From: Nocardioides sp. zg-1308
GTDB taxonomy: Bacteria; Actinomycetota; Actinomycetes; Propionibacteriales; Nocardioidaceae
DNA: 64,000 nucleotides
NCBI RefSeq assembly: GCF_013155375.1
Contig: NZ_JABJQY010000002.1
Span: 744,001-808,000 of the forward strand
Reading direction: 5' to 3'
In this document: piece after piece, positions 1 through 9,071 of the stretch
Position numbering within the stretch: the first letter of the stretch is position 1
Layout: each line of letters begins with the position of its first letter
Translations under genes and position numbers: made by a program
Notes under the pieces: generated by a model
Seen by the model: the letters and a program-made list of their open reading frames with translations, nothing else
The model's database searches: none
Told to the model about the DNA's origin: nothing

Positions 1-1314
1 GACTACATCGACCCCGGCTACCACGCGCTCGCCACCGGCCGCCCCGGCCGCAACCTCGACCCGCACCTCGTCGGCGAGGAGCGCCTCGTACCCCTCCTCC
101 TCCACGGCGCCGCCGGCGCGGACCTCGCGGTGGTCGAGGGCGTGATGGGGCTGTACGACGGCCAGATCGGCGGTGACGGCTTCGCGTCGACGGCCCATGT
201 GGCCGCCGTGACGCGCACCCCCGTCGTGCTGGTCGTCGACATCTCGTCGGCCTCGCGCACCGTCGCGGCGACGATCCACGGACTCCGCACCTGGGCGCAG
301 CCGCCGGTCGACGTGGTCGGCGTGATCCTCAACAAGGCCGGCTCTGCCCGTCACGCCGACGAGGTCGTCCGGTCGATCGGCGACCAGGTGCCGGTGCTCG
401 GCATCCTCCAGCGCGACGACGGGATCGAGGCGCCGTCGCGGCACCTCGGGCTCGTGCCGGCCGCCGAGCGCGGCGACGCGGCGGCTGCGCTCGACCGGCT
501 GGCGGGGCAGATCGCCGAGCGGGTGGACCTCGAGGCGGTCGTACGGCTGGCGTCGGCGGCGCCGGACCTGCACGAGCGGCCGTGGAACGCCGCCGCCGGG
601 GTAGTCCAGTGGCAAACGGCTGCGGATGGGCCGTCCGGACGACCGCGGGTCACTGGACTACCCGGGCGGGGGGCGCGGATCGCCGTCGCAGCCGGCCGGG
701 CCTTCACCTTCCGCTACGCCGAGACCGTCGAGCTCCTCGAGGCCGCCGGGGCGGAGGTCGTCGACCTCGACCCGCTGACCGACAGGCGGCTGACGGAGGG
801 CACCACCGGGCTCTACCTCGGCGGCGGGTTCCCCGAGATGCACGCGCTCGACCTCGCCGCCAACGCGGAGCTCCTCGACGACATCCGCGGCGCCGTCCAG
901 CGCGGCCTGCCGACCGTGGCCGAGTGCGCCGGGCTGCTCTACCTCTGCCGCACCGTCGCCGGCCCGTCCGGCCAGCCGGCGCACATGGTCGGCGCGATCG
1001 GTGCCGACGCCGCGATGGCGCCGCGCCTGACGCTGTCCTACCGCACCGCGAGGGCCGTCGGCCACGACCTCCTGTCGCGGCCGGGCGAGCGGGCCACCGG
1101 CCACGAGTTCCACCGGACCGGGCTCCTCGGCGACCCCGGCGGTCGGCCCGCATGGTGGCTCGACGGCCCGGACGGCCCGCTCCCGGCCGGCGTCGCGACG
1201 CGGACGTTGCACGCGTCGTACCTCCACGTGCACTGGGCCGGCCACCCGCACCTGGCCGCGCGGTTCGCGGAGGCGGCCGCGGCCGCGGTGCCGGTGACCG
1301 CAGCGCTGCGGTGA
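1..1314 (+). CDS. cobB: Cobyrinate a,c-diamide synthase (5' partial)
   Basis: The frame is open from base 1, so the N-terminus (P-loop) lies outside the window. The visible part begins DYIDPGYH, shows GRPGRNLD and EGVMGLYDG, all typical of CobB/CbiA, and ends in a class I glutamine amidotransferase domain with nucleophile region AECAGLLYLC. The enzyme amidates the a and c carboxylates of the corrin ring using glutamine and ATP in the cytoplasm. It is followed by cobC and cobD with overlapping ends, so it heads a cob operon. Odd point: a 77-bp inverted-repeat element lies inside the gene between the synthetase and amidotransferase domains and is translated in frame. Family call is secure. Confidence 0.95.
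   Translation, partial: DYIDPGYHALATGRPGRNLDPHLVGEERLVPLLLHGAAGADLAVVEGVMGLYDGQIGGDGFASTAHVAAVTRTPVVLVVDISSASRTVAATIHGLRTWAQPPVDVVGVILNKAGSARHADEVVRSIGDQVPVLGILQRDDGIEAPSRHLGLVPAAERGDAAAALDRLAGQIAERVDLEAVVRLASAAPDLHERPWNAAAGVVQWQTAADGPSGRPRVTGLPGRGARIAVAAGRAFTFRYAETVELLEAAGAEVVDLDPLTDRRLTEGTTGLYLGGGFPEMHALDLAANAELLDDIRGAVQRGLPTVAECAGLLYLCRTVAGPSGQPAHMVGAIGADAAMAPRLTLSYRTARAVGHDLLSRPGERATGHEFHRTGLLGDPGGRPAWWLDGPDGPLPAGVATRTLHASYLHVHWAGHPHLAARFAEAAAAAVPVTAALR
593..669. repeat. Inverted-repeat element inside cobB
   Basis: Two 19-bp arms (593-611 and 651-669) are reverse complements with one mismatch and enclose a 39-nt loop. The core of the left arm is GGTAGTCCAGTG. The element is read in frame as about 25 residues at the junction of the two CobB domains, where the family normally has a short linker. 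A second element with TAGTCC/GGACTA arms and similar total size lies at 34911-34969. This looks like a dispersed palindromic repeat that landed in a permissive linker. Confidence 0.8.
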
Positions 1315-2324
1315 GCGCGGTGAGCGACCTGCGCCACCACGGCGACCGCGAGGCCACCGCCGGTCTCGTCGACTTCGCCGTCAACGTCCACCCCGCGCCG
1401 ATGCCCCCGTGGCTGCACACCGCGATCGCCGCGTCGATGACCGACCTCGCCCGCTACCCGGACGCCGCGCCGGCCGAGGCGGCGCTCGCCGATTGCCACC
1501 GCCGCGACCCCGCCGACGTGCTCGCGACCTCAGGCGCCGCGGAGGCCTTCACCCTCGTGGCCCGGCTCCGGCGCTGGCGCAGGCCGGTCGTCGTGCACCC
1601 CCAGTTCACCGAGCCCGACGTGGCCCTGCAGGCGGCCGGGACCACTCCCGTGCACGTGTCGCTGAACATCGACTGCCTCTTCACCCTCGATCCCACCCAC
1701 GTCCCCGACGACGCCGACCTCGTGGTCGTCGGCAACCCGACCAACCCGACCGGCGTACGTCACCCGGCCGCCGCCCTGCGCAGCCTGACCCGGCCCGGCC
1801 GGCTCGTCGTCGTCGACGAGGCCTTCAACGACGACGGCGCCGAGACCCTCGCGGACGCGCCCGTCCCCGGGCTGCTCGTCGTCCGCAGCCTCACCAAGCT
1901 GTGGGCCATCGCCGGGCTCCGGGCGGGCTACGTGCTCGGCGAGCCCGACACCGTCGCCGCCCTCCGGGAGCTGCAGCCGCCCTGGTCCGTCTCCACCCCG
2001 GCCGCCGCGGCAATGGTCGCCTGCACGAGCGACGCCGCGCGGATCGAGGCGCAGGTGCGCGACGCCCGGGTCGCCGCGTGGCGCGACCACCTCCAGCACG
2101 GCCTCACGGAGGCGGGCATCCCGCACGTCCCGAGCACCGCGCCGTTCGTCCTCGCCCGGCCCGGCGCCGGCGTGCACGCGGCCCTGCGTGCCCGGGGTTT
2201 CGCCCTACGCCGCTGCGACACGTTCCCGGGCCTCGACGACTCCTGGGTCCGAATCGCTGTGCGCCCGCCCGAGGTGTCCGCCCCCCTCCTGGACGCGATG
2301 GAGGCGCTGGCGGATGTCACCTGA
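1311..2324 (+). CDS. cobC: Threonine-phosphate decarboxylase-type aminotransferase (Rv2231c/CobC-like)
   Basis: A fold-type I PLP enzyme of about 337 residues. The PLP-lysine region is SLTKLWAIAGLRAGY and the DEAFND aspartate that binds the pyridine nitrogen is visible. Members of this group make (R)-1-amino-2-propanol phosphate from threonine phosphate for the cobalamin nucleotide loop. The start is GTG at 1311, whose bases overlap the cobB stop (GTGA); GTG at 1320 is possible. The end overlaps the cobD start by 11 bp, so cobB-cobC-cobD are translationally coupled. The pathway role is inferred mostly from context, because the family is close to histidinol-phosphate aminotransferase. Confidence 0.85.
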   Translation: MSAVSDLRHHGDREATAGLVDFAVNVHPAPMPPWLHTAIAASMTDLARYPDAAPAEAALADCHRRDPADVLATSGAAEAFTLVARLRRWRRPVVVHPQFTEPDVALQAAGTTPVHVSLNIDCLFTLDPTHVPDDADLVVVGNPTNPTGVRHPAAALRSLTRPGRLVVVDEAFNDDGAETLADAPVPGLLVVRSLTKLWAIAGLRAGYVLGEPDTVAALRELQPPWSVSTPAAAAMVACTSDAARIEAQVRDARVAAWRDHLQHGLTEAGIPHVPSTAPFVLARPGAGVHAALRARGFALRRCDTFPGLDDSWVRIAVRPPEVSAPLLDAMEALADVT

Positions 2325-3261
2325 CCGGCGGCACAGCCGCGCGCTCGGCCTGGTGCTCGGCCACCTCGCGGACCGGGCGTTCGGCGACCCGCGCCGAGGC
2401 CACCCCGTCGCGCTCTTCGGCACCGCGGCCGCAGCGCTCGAGCGGCGGCTGTACGCCGACTCGCGCGCCCGCGGCGTGGTCCACCTCGCCGTGCTCGTCG
2501 GCGCGGTGACGGCGACCGGCGCGATCGCGGAGCGGCGGGCGGGCAACCGTTTCGTCGTGCACACCCTCCTCACCGCCGCCGCCACCTGGACCGTCCTCGG
2601 CGGCACCTCGCTCGGCCGGGAAGCCCGCGCCGTACACGACCTCCTCGCCAGCGGCGACCTGCCCGGCGCCCGGCAGCGGCTGACCCACCTCGTCGGCCGC
2701 GACCCGACCCACCTCGACGCAGCCGAGGTCAGCCGGGCGACCGTCGAGTCGGTCGCGGAGAACACCTCCGACGCCGTGGTCGCGCCCCTCGTCTGGGGTG
2801 CGGTGCTCGGCGCGCCGGGGCTGCTCGGCTACCGCGCCGCCAACACGCTGGACGCGATGGTCGGCCACCGCGGCGAGCGCTACGGCCGGTTCGGGTGGGC
2901 GTCCGCGCGGTTCGACGACCTGCTCAACCTCCCCGGCGCGCGGCTCAGCGGCCTGCTCGCCGCGGCCCTCGCCCCGGTCGTCGGCGGCTCGCCAACGGCC
3001 GCGATCGGCGCCTGGGCCCGCGACGCGCGCCACCACCCGAGCCCCAACGCCGGCGTGGTCGAGGCGGCCTTCGCCGGCGCGCTCGGCGTACGGCTGGGTG
3101 GGCGCAACCACTACCCGCACGGCGTCGAGGACCGGGTCCTGCTCGGCGACGGCCCGCCTCCCACCACGGACGACATCGACCGCTCCGTCCACCTGGCTGA
3201 CCAGGTCGGGACCGGAGCGGTCGTCGTCGCGGTGCTGCTGGCCCTCAGGAAGGGCCGCTGA
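2314..3261 (+). CDS. cobD: Adenosylcobinamide-phosphate synthase (CbiB/CobD)
   Basis: A polytopic membrane protein of 315 residues that joins aminopropanol (phosphate) to adenosylcobyric acid. Family signatures are LGHLADRAFGDPRRGHPVALFG at the N-terminus (split here as LADRAFGDP and GHPV), SVAENTSDAVVAPL in the middle and the RYGRFGWASARFDDLLN region after TLDAMVGHR. The ATG at 2314 lies inside the end of cobC; longer readings upstream would run deep into cobC. The 3' end overlaps the convergent DUF6069 gene by 17 bp. Call is secure. Confidence 0.95.
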   Translation: MSPDRRHSRALGLVLGHLADRAFGDPRRGHPVALFGTAAAALERRLYADSRARGVVHLAVLVGAVTATGAIAERRAGNRFVVHTLLTAAATWTVLGGTSLGREARAVHDLLASGDLPGARQRLTHLVGRDPTHLDAAEVSRATVESVAENTSDAVVAPLVWGAVLGAPGLLGYRAANTLDAMVGHRGERYGRFGWASARFDDLLNLPGARLSGLLAAALAPVVGGSPTAAIGAWARDARHHPSPNAGVVEAAFAGALGVRLGGRNHYPHGVEDRVLLGDGPPPTTDDIDRSVHLADQVGTGAVVVAVLLALRKGR

Positions 3262-3694
3262 CCCTCCGCAGGAGCCGGGTGAGCGCCGGGACCATCACGG
3301 CCGCCGCCACCAGGTGCAGCACGACCAGCCCGACAACGGTGTCCGTGCCCGATCCCCACAGGACCGGCGGCACCAGCGACAGCGCCGTCAGCACGACCGC
3401 GGTCCGGAGGAAGCGGTCCGCCGGACGCCCGCTCCAGCGCAGCAGCGCGGCGGCGATGACGACGCCGACCAGCGACCAGACACCCGCCTGGAAGCCGATG
3501 CCCGAGACCGGGATCACCTCCCCGCCCTCGACCCGGAAGTCGACGCCGAGCGCCTCCATCGCGGCCGCTGCGACGGTCGTGACCACCACCGTCCCGACCG
3601 TCGCGACGAGGCCGCCCACGACCAGCCTGCCCACCCGCGCGCCGAAGCCGGCGCGCGTGGCGAGCGCGGTGTCGTCGATCGAGGTGTCACTCAT
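3245..3694 (-). CDS. DUF6069 family membrane protein
   Basis: A 149-residue protein with four predicted membrane segments (roughly residues 25-45, 65-85, 95-112, 120-140) and a short N-terminal cytoplasmic tail starting MSDTSIDDTALATRAG. It matches the general layout of the DUF6069 family, whose function is unknown. Its ATG overlaps the stop of the upstream ECF sigma gene by 8 bp, so it is translated as the second gene of that unit. It may act as a membrane partner of the sigma factor, but it does not look like a classical anti-sigma (no cytoplasmic zinc motif is seen). Longer frames upstream are read-through of the sigma gene. Confidence 0.8.
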   Translation of the reverse strand: MSDTSIDDTALATRAGFGARVGRLVVGGLVATVGTVVVTTVAAAAMEALGVDFRVEGGEVIPVSGIGFQAGVWSLVGVVIAAALLRWSGRPADRFLRTAVVLTALSLVPPVLWGSGTDTVVGLVVLHLVAAAVMVPALTRLLRRVSGPS

Positions 3695-4676
3695 CGCCGT
3701 CCACCTCCAGCCGCTCCGGGAGGCCGAGCAGCGCGAACTGCTCCTCGCCGAAGATGGTGACCTCGGTGACCGCACCGCCGCTGATCCGCAGCACGTCGAT
3801 CGTGATCGGCAGGAAGGCACCGGCCGTCTCGCGCCACAGGTAGTAGCCCACCGCGGGCTGCCGGTTGACCGACGTGACGACGGACCGCAGGCCGGTCATC
3901 TCCGGGTAGCCGTTGGCCGTCCAGTCCGCGACCACCGCGTCCCGCCCTACGATGAGCCCCTCGTAGGGCGGCATGGAGTAGCGCACGTCGTCGCGCAGCA
4001 TCGTGGCGAGCGCGCCGAGGTCCGGGCCCACGCTGGCCTCGGTGAACCGGCGCACGAGCTCGCGGTTGTCGGCGTCGTCCTCGGCGCCGGTCCACTCCTG
4101 CCGCTCGGCCGGCAGGTGCTCGCGCATCCCGGCCCGGGCCCGCTGCAGGGCGCTGTTGACCGAGTTGACCGAGTCGCCCAGCAGCTCGGCGACCTCCTTG
4201 GCGGGCCAGCCCAGCACGTCGCGCAGGATCAGCACGGCGCGCGGTCGCGGGGCGAGGTGCTGCACCGCGACGACGTACGCCAGCTCGATCGTCTCGCGCG
4301 CCACGGCGACCACCTCCGGCTCGTCCGCGTCCGCCGCGGGCAGCTCGTCGAGCAGCCGGTCGGGGTAGGGCTGCAGCCACATCACCTCGCCGCCGGTCGC
4401 CGGCTCGGGCCGGCGCTTGTCGAGCAGGTCGAGGCAGGCGTTGGTGGCGATCTTGTAGAGCCAGGCCCGCAGCGTCGACCTCCCCTCGAAGGTCTCGCGC
4501 CGACGCCAGGCGCGCAGGAACGTCTCCTGCACGGCGTCCTCAGCGTCCTGGAACGACCCCAGCATCCGGTAGCAGTGCACGTGCAGCTCGCGCCGGTGCC
4601 GCTCCGCCTGCGCCGAGAACGCCTGCTCGTCGAGCTCGCCCACGGTCCGCTCCTCCAGTTGCGTGTCCACACTCAT
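3687..4676 (-). CDS. ECF sigma factor with C-terminal SnoaL-like domain (SigG type)
   Basis: A 329-residue sigma-70 of the ECF type. Region 2 is at about residues 25-95 (HCYRMLGSFQDAEDAVQETF, then RAWLYKIATNACLDLLDKR), region 4 at about 135-190 (LPPRPRAVL-like stretch, KEVAELL, SVNSALQRAR). The last ~120 residues form a SnoaL/NTF2-like domain, the layout of the TIGR02960 group that includes mycobacterial SigG. Such extensions replace a separate anti-sigma in controlling activity. It is followed by the coupled DUF6069 gene. The start ATG has a purine-rich GAAGGAC upstream. The regulon cannot be read from the sequence. Confidence 0.9.
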   Translation of the reverse strand: MSVDTQLEERTVGELDEQAFSAQAERHRRELHVHCYRMLGSFQDAEDAVQETFLRAWRRRETFEGRSTLRAWLYKIATNACLDLLDKRRPEPATGGEVMWLQPYPDRLLDELPAADADEPEVVAVARETIELAYVVAVQHLAPRPRAVLILRDVLGWPAKEVAELLGDSVNSVNSALQRARAGMREHLPAERQEWTGAEDDADNRELVRRFTEASVGPDLGALATMLRDDVRYSMPPYEGLIVGRDAVVADWTANGYPEMTGLRSVVTSVNRQPAVGYYLWRETAGAFLPITIDVLRISGGAVTEVTIFGEEQFALLGLPERLEVDGDE

Positions 4677-4736
4677 CGCTTCGTCCTTCCCTCGACATCC
4701 TGTCGTGGTTGTGACGGCGACGGGCGCCAGAACTCA

Positions 4737-5486
4737 TCACTCGCCCCGGAGCCACCTCAGCGCGCCGGCGGCGTCGGGGACGCTCTCGACGGGATCGCTG
4801 CCGTCGGGACGGGCACCGCGACGGCGTACGACGACCACCGGCACGCCGAGCTGGCCGGCGGCCTGCATCTTCGGCCAGGTGTAGGTGCCGCCCGAGTCCT
4901 TGGTCACCAGCACGTCGACGGCGTGGTCCCCAAACAGCTCCAGCTCGCCGGCCAGCGTGTAGGGGCCGCGGTCGAGCAGCACGGTCCACGGGTCGGGCAC
5001 CTCGATCGTCGGCGGGTCCACCACCCGGGCGACGGCGCGGTGCCCGGCCAGCGGGCCGACGAAGCGGTCGAGCGGCTGGCGACCCACGGTGAGGAGGGGG
5101 CGCCCACCCAGCCGGGCGGCGAGCCCGGCGGCCTCGTCGTGGTCGTCGACCCAGTGCCAGTCGTCCGAGCCGGGCTCCCCCGCCCAGCCGGGCCGGGCCA
5201 GCCGCAGCAGCGGCAGGCCCTCGGCCGCGCAGGCCGCCACGGCGTTGGCGGTCATGCCGCCCGCGAAGGGGTGGGTGGCGTCGACGACCGCCTCGACGGC
5301 CTCCTCGCGCAGCCACGACCGCAGCCCGTCGACGCCGCCGAAGCCGCCGATCCGGACCTCCCCGGCGGGCAACCGCGGGCGCTCGACCCGGCCGGCGAGC
5401 GACGACACCGCGTCGATCTCGGTGTCGACGAGCAGCGCCGCGAGCTCGCGCGCCTCGCTGGTGCCGCCGAGCAGCAGGACCTTCAT
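4737..5486 (-). CDS. cobK: Precorrin-6A reductase
   Basis: A 249-residue protein with the N-terminal [13 protein letters not shown] dinucleotide-binding start, [14 protein letters not shown] in the middle and VTKDSGG near residue 205, all CobK/CbiJ marks. It reduces precorrin-6A with NADPH in the corrin ring pathway. Its ATG overlaps the cobQ stop by 4 bp, so the two are one unit on the - strand, opposite to cobBCD. Length is normal for the family. Confidence 0.93.
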   Translation of the reverse strand: MKVLLLGGTSEARELAALLVDTEIDAVSSLAGRVERPRLPAGEVRIGGFGGVDGLRSWLREEAVEAVVDATHPFAGGMTANAVAACAAEGLPLLRLARPGWAGEPGSDDWHWVDDHDEAAGLAARLGGRPLLTVGRQPLDRFVGPLAGHRAVARVVDPPTIEVPDPWTVLLDRGPYTLAGELELFGDHAVDVLVTKDSGGTYTWPKMQAAGQLGVPVVVVRRRGARPDGSDPVESVPDAAGALRWLRGE

Positions 5487-6967
5487 CGCGACGCTCCTGG
5501 GGCGAGGGCGGGCAGCCCGGCGGGCGCGCCCGAGGTGGCGAGGTCGAGCAGCGCGTCGACGTCGAGGTGCTCCTCGGCCAGGTCGCCGAGGAGGTCGAGC
5601 CGGCGTCCGCGCTGCTCGGCGAAGCTCACGGTCGCGGGCTCGTACGCCGCCCCTGCCGCCGCGGCCGCCTCGCGGAGGACGGCCCGCCGGAGCTCGTCGC
5701 CCTCGAGGCTGCCGTGCCACATGGTGCCGAGCACGGCCCCCGAGCGGGCGCCGCCGAGGAACTCCTCCCCGCCGTGGCGGGTGGTGCGGCCGTGGTGGAT
5801 CTCGTAGCCGTGGGCGGGCGCCCCGAGCGCGGTCCCGCTCGGGAGCCGCAGCACCTTCTCGGTGCCGAAGGTGGTGGTCACGTCGAGCAGCCCGAGCCCC
5901 GGCACGTCGGCGCCGGCCTCGCCCTCGATCCCGTCGGGGTCGCAGATCCGGGTGCCGAGCATCTGGAAGCCGCCGCAGATCCCGAGCACGGGCCGGCCGG
6001 CCGCGGCGTGCGCGAGCACGGCCCGGTCGAGCCCGCGGGCCCGCAGCCACGCCAGGTCCTCCAGGGTCGCCCGGGTGCCGGGCAGCACGACGAGGTCGGC
6101 GCCGGCGAGCGCGCGCGCCTCGGACGCGAAGGTGACGTCGACGCCCGGCTCGATGCCCAGCGCGTCGACGTCGGTGAAGTTGGAGATCCGCGGCAGCCGG
6201 ACGACCGCGACCCGCAGCCGGGCCTCCGCCTCCTCGGCGCGGCGACCCTCGAGGTCGAGCGCGTCCTCGGAGTCGAGCCACAGGCCCGGGTGCCAGGGCA
6301 GCACGCCGTACACCGCCCGCCCGGTCAGCGACCGGAGCTCGTCGAGCCCGGGCCGGAGCAGGTCGAGGTCGCCGCGGAACTTGTTGACCACGAAGCCCGC
6401 GACCAGCGCCTGGTCGGCCGCGGAGAGCAGCGCGACCGTGCCGAACATCGCGGCGAAGACGCCGCCACGGTCGATGTCGCCGACGACGACCGTCGGCACG
6501 TCCCCGTGTCGGGCCAGGCCCATGTTGACGTAGTCGCCGGCGCGCAGGTTGATCTCCGCCGGGCTGCCCGCACCCTCGACGACGACGACGTCGTGCCGCG
6601 AGCGCAGCTCGTCGAAGGCGGCGTACGCCGCGTCGCGCAGGTGGGTGCGCCCGCCGACGAAGTCGCGGGAGTCCAGCGTCCCCGCCGGCCGGCCCATCAC
6701 CACGACGTGGCTGCGCCGGTCGCCGCCCGGCTTGAGCAGCACCGGGTTCATCGCGGCCTCCGGCTCGACGCCGGCCGCGACCGCCTGGACCCACTGGGCG
6801 CGGCCGATCTCGGCGCCGTCGGCGCACACCATCGAGTTGTTGGACATGTTCTGCGCCTTGAACGGCGCGACCGCGACGCCCCGGCGGGCGAAGGCGCGGC
6901 AGAGGGCGGTGGTGACGATGGTCTTGCCGGCATCGGACGTCGTACCGGCGACCAGCAGCGCACTCAC
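5483..6967 (-). CDS. cobQ: Adenosylcobyric acid synthase
   Basis: A 494-residue enzyme that amidates carboxylates b, d, e and g of adenosylcobyrinate diamide. The N-terminal P-loop is [10 protein letters not shown], followed by [11 protein letters not shown]; the C-terminal amidotransferase carries [10 protein letters not shown] with the catalytic Cys, and a catalytic His lies in GYEIHHGRT. The GTG start at 6967 gives the usual CobQ N-terminus; longer frames begin with unrelated sequence. A TAGGCT hexamer sits 7 nt upstream of this GTG, which suggests a leaderless message. Head of the cobQ-cobK unit. Confidence 0.96.
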   Translation of the reverse strand: MSALLVAGTTSDAGKTIVTTALCRAFARRGVAVAPFKAQNMSNNSMVCADGAEIGRAQWVQAVAAGVEPEAAMNPVLLKPGGDRRSHVVVMGRPAGTLDSRDFVGGRTHLRDAAYAAFDELRSRHDVVVVEGAGSPAEINLRAGDYVNMGLARHGDVPTVVVGDIDRGGVFAAMFGTVALLSAADQALVAGFVVNKFRGDLDLLRPGLDELRSLTGRAVYGVLPWHPGLWLDSEDALDLEGRRAEEAEARLRVAVVRLPRISNFTDVDALGIEPGVDVTFASEARALAGADLVVLPGTRATLEDLAWLRARGLDRAVLAHAAAGRPVLGICGGFQMLGTRICDPDGIEGEAGADVPGLGLLDVTTTFGTEKVLRLPSGTALGAPAHGYEIHHGRTTRHGGEEFLGGARSGAVLGTMWHGSLEGDELRRAVLREAAAAAGAAYEPATVSFAEQRGRRLDLLGDLAEEHLDVDALLDLATSGAPAGLPALAPGASR

Positions 6968-6974
6968 GGTCGCC

Positions 6975-6980
6975 AGCCTA
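6975..6980 (-). promoter_or_regulatory. -10-like hexamer for leaderless cobQ transcript
   Basis: TAGGCT lies 7 nt upstream of the cobQ GTG on the - strand. No good -35 was found at 16-18 bp spacing. The same spacing of a TANNNT-like box recurs upstream of several other starts in this window, which is why it is listed. Confidence 0.4.
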
Positions 6981-7099
6981 GAGAGCCGAACCCCCGAGGC
7001 GGACCGGCGGGCGGCGTCGCGCGGGCGGCGTACCCACAGTCGGGGAAGATTTTGCCTGCGACTTGTTTCGTTCTCGGGACGACGGGAGAGAATCGTTGT

Positions 7100-7198
7100 A
7101 TGACCAAGCTCCTCCTCGACAACCGAGTGGTCGCGGTGCTCTTCTTCGTGCTGACCGTTCTGAACGCGTTCGCGATCCAGAACAACTGGTACCACTGA
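7100..7198 (+). CDS. 32-residue single-span membrane peptide
   Basis: A short frame ATG-TGA encoding MTKLLLDNRVVAV, a hydrophobic stretch of about 13 residues (VVAVLFFVLTVLNAFAI, 9-25) and the tail QNNWYH. The codons are less GC-rich than in neighbouring genes and the peptide has a clear cytoplasm-helix-tail layout, which argues for a real small protein. A GGGAGAGAA purine run lies about 10-18 nt upstream. It sits alone between divergent cobQ and the pentapeptide-repeat gene. Function unknown; the frame could be fortuitous. Confidence 0.5.
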   Translation: MTKLLLDNRVVAVLFFVLTVLNAFAIQNNWYH

Positions 7199-7236
7199 GG
7201 CGCACCGGCTCCCCACTCGCGTGAAATGATGCCCAG

Positions 7237-8049
7237 GTGGCGACACCTGGGTTGGTCTCGGACTGCGCGCAGTGCTTCGGGCTGTGCTGCGTCCTCCTCC
7301 CCTTCTCGGCCGCGGCGGGCTTCGGCGTCGACAAGCCCGGCGGCCGCCCGTGCCTCAACCTCCTCGACGAGGACCGCTGTGGCATCCACGCCACGCTCCG
7401 CGAGGACGGCTGGCCGGGCTGCACGGTGTTCGAGTGCTTCGGCGCCGGCCAGCAGGTCTCGCAGGTCACCTACGCCGGCGTCTCGTGGCGGGAACCGGGC
7501 CCGCCCCACCGCCGGGCCGAGATGGGCGCCGTCCTGTCGGTGATGCGACAGCTCCACGAGATGCTCGTCCACCTCACCGAGGTCGACCGGCGCTCGCCCG
7601 ACCCGGCGACGGCCGCGGTGCGGGCGGAGATCGAGGCGCTGACCGGCGCCGACCCCGAGACCCTCCTCACCTCCGACGTCGACGGGCTCCAGGGGCGGGT
7701 GGGCCGCCTCCTCGCCGACGCCAGCACCCGCGTACGCCAGTCGTGGCCGGCCGCGGGCGACCGCTCGCACCGGGACCTGGCCGGGCGTCGCCTGGGCGGC
7801 GACCACCGGGGCTGGACGTTCCGCGGCGCCCTGATGATCCGCGCCGACCTGCGCGGCGCCCGGCTGGCCGACGCCGACCTGCTGGGCGCGGACCTGCGCG
7901 ACGCCGACGTACGCGGCTGCGACCTCTCGACCACGCTCTTCCTCACCCAGCCGCAGGTCAACGGGGCGATCGGCGACGCCGCCACCGCCCTGCCGCCGGG
8001 CCTCTCCCGCCCCGGCCACTGGGGAGGCGCTCCCTCGGTGGTCGAGTAG
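7237..8049 (+). CDS. Pentapeptide-repeat protein with N-terminal Cys cluster
   Basis: A 270-residue protein. The first ~75 residues hold eight cysteines (SDCAQCFGLCCV, RPCLNLL, DRCGIH, GCTVFECFG) that could bind a metal or cluster. Residues ~185-235 form A(D/N)LXX pentapeptide repeats (FRGALMIRADLRGARLADADLLGADLRDADVRGCDL), which fold as a right-handed beta-helix. The GTG at 7237 gives VATPGLVSDCAQC; GTG is used because the frame upstream lacks similarity and the Cys motif starts right after it. The combination is seen in other actinobacteria, but no function is established. Confidence 0.85.
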   Translation: MATPGLVSDCAQCFGLCCVLLPFSAAAGFGVDKPGGRPCLNLLDEDRCGIHATLREDGWPGCTVFECFGAGQQVSQVTYAGVSWREPGPPHRRAEMGAVLSVMRQLHEMLVHLTEVDRRSPDPATAAVRAEIEALTGADPETLLTSDVDGLQGRVGRLLADASTRVRQSWPAAGDRSHRDLAGRRLGGDHRGWTFRGALMIRADLRGARLADADLLGADLRDADVRGCDLSTTLFLTQPQVNGAIGDAATALPPGLSRPGHWGGAPSVVE

Positions 8050-8136
8050 TCGAGCGCCGGCGAGCGGGCGTGTCGGGACCTCACCACAAGGGGTGAGCGC
8101 CGGAATACCCCCGCGAGCCGCCGTGCTGTGCCTCAC

Positions 8137-8982
8137 ATGACCGTTCCCAGCATCACGCTCCATGACGGCACGACCATCCCGCAGCTCGGCTTCGGCGTGT
8201 TCCAGATCGAACCCGCCGGCACCGTCGAGGCGGTGACGCGGGCCCTCGAGGTCGGCTACCGCCACATCGACACCGCCGAGATGTACGGCAACGAGAAGGA
8301 GGTCGGCGAGGCGCTGCGCACCGCCGGGGTCTCGCGCGAGCAGGTCTACGTCACGTCCAAGCTCAACAACGGCTTCCACGAGCCCGACGCCGCCGAGCGC
8401 GCGTTCGAGCAGACGCTGACCGACCTCGGCCTGGACCGCATCGACCTCTTCCTCATCCACTGGCCGCTGCCCACCCGCTACGACGGCGACTTCGTCTCGA
8501 CCTGGCGCACGTTGACCTCGTTCGTCGAGGACGGCCGGGCCACGTCCGTCGGTGTGTCCAACTTCCAGCCCGCGCACCTGCAGCGCATCGTCGACGAGAC
8601 CGGCGTCGCCCCCGTGATCAACCAGGTGGAGGTGCACCCCTACTTCACCAACGAGGACGTGCGCGCCGCCAACGCCTCCCACCGGGTGGCCACCGAGGCG
8701 TGGTCGCCGATCGCCCAGGGCCAGGTCCTCGACGACCAGGTCCTCACCGAGATCGCGTCGGCCAAGGGCAAGTCCGCCGCCCAGGTCACGCTGCGCTGGC
8801 ACATCGAGCGGGGCGACATCGTGTTCCCCAAGTCGGTGACGCCGAGCCGGATGCAGGAGAACTTCGAGATCTTCGACTTCTCCCTCACCGACGACGAGGT
8901 CGAGCGCATCTCCGCGCTCGACAAGGGCGAGAAGGGCCGGACCGGCCCCAACCCCGACTCGTTCGACTACATCCCCGACTGA
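8137..8982 (+). CDS. Aldo/keto reductase
   Basis: A 281-residue TIM-barrel NADPH oxidoreductase. The catalytic tetrad is visible: Asp in GYRHIDTAEMYGNE, Tyr in the same stretch, Lys in YVTSKLNN and His in FLIHWPLP. NADPH-binding residues are in FPKSVTPSRMQENFEIFDF. It is closest in layout to the 2,5-diketo-gluconate reductase/morphine-dehydrogenase-like AKR5 group. ATG at 8137 is chosen over GTG at 8128 since it gives the standard start. A strong terminator follows at once, so it is monocistronic. Substrate is unknown. Confidence 0.92.
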   Translation: MTVPSITLHDGTTIPQLGFGVFQIEPAGTVEAVTRALEVGYRHIDTAEMYGNEKEVGEALRTAGVSREQVYVTSKLNNGFHEPDAAERAFEQTLTDLGLDRIDLFLIHWPLPTRYDGDFVSTWRTLTSFVEDGRATSVGVSNFQPAHLQRIVDETGVAPVINQVEVHPYFTNEDVRAANASHRVATEAWSPIAQGQVLDDQVLTEIASAKGKSAAQVTLRWHIERGDIVFPKSVTPSRMQENFEIFDFSLTDDEVERISALDKGEKGRTGPNPDSFDYIPD

Positions 8983-8996
8983 CCCGCAGCACGCAC

Positions 8997-9032
8997 AGGA
9001 GGCCGGGCGGCACGATGGCCGCCCGGCCTCCT
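8997..9032. terminator. Bidirectional hairpin terminator
   Basis: Perfect 15-bp GC-rich stem (8997-9011 with 9018-9032) and a 6-nt loop, placed 14 bp after the aldo/keto reductase stop and between it and the convergent surface-protein gene. No long T-run follows, as is usual in actinobacteria. Confidence 0.8.
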
Positions 9033-9071
9033 GGCTCGTTCACGTCCCCGCTGGTGCGGGGCCGCTGAGGA

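Noticed and set aside
582..1310. Long open frame running through cobB into cobC
   Set aside because: Arg/Pro-rich shadow composition; only the part from 1311 on shows a protein family.
6968..7099. Cobalamin riboswitch upstream of cobQ
   Set aside because: The gap is short and I see no B12-box-like conserved segment; a -10-like box lies too near the start for a long leader.
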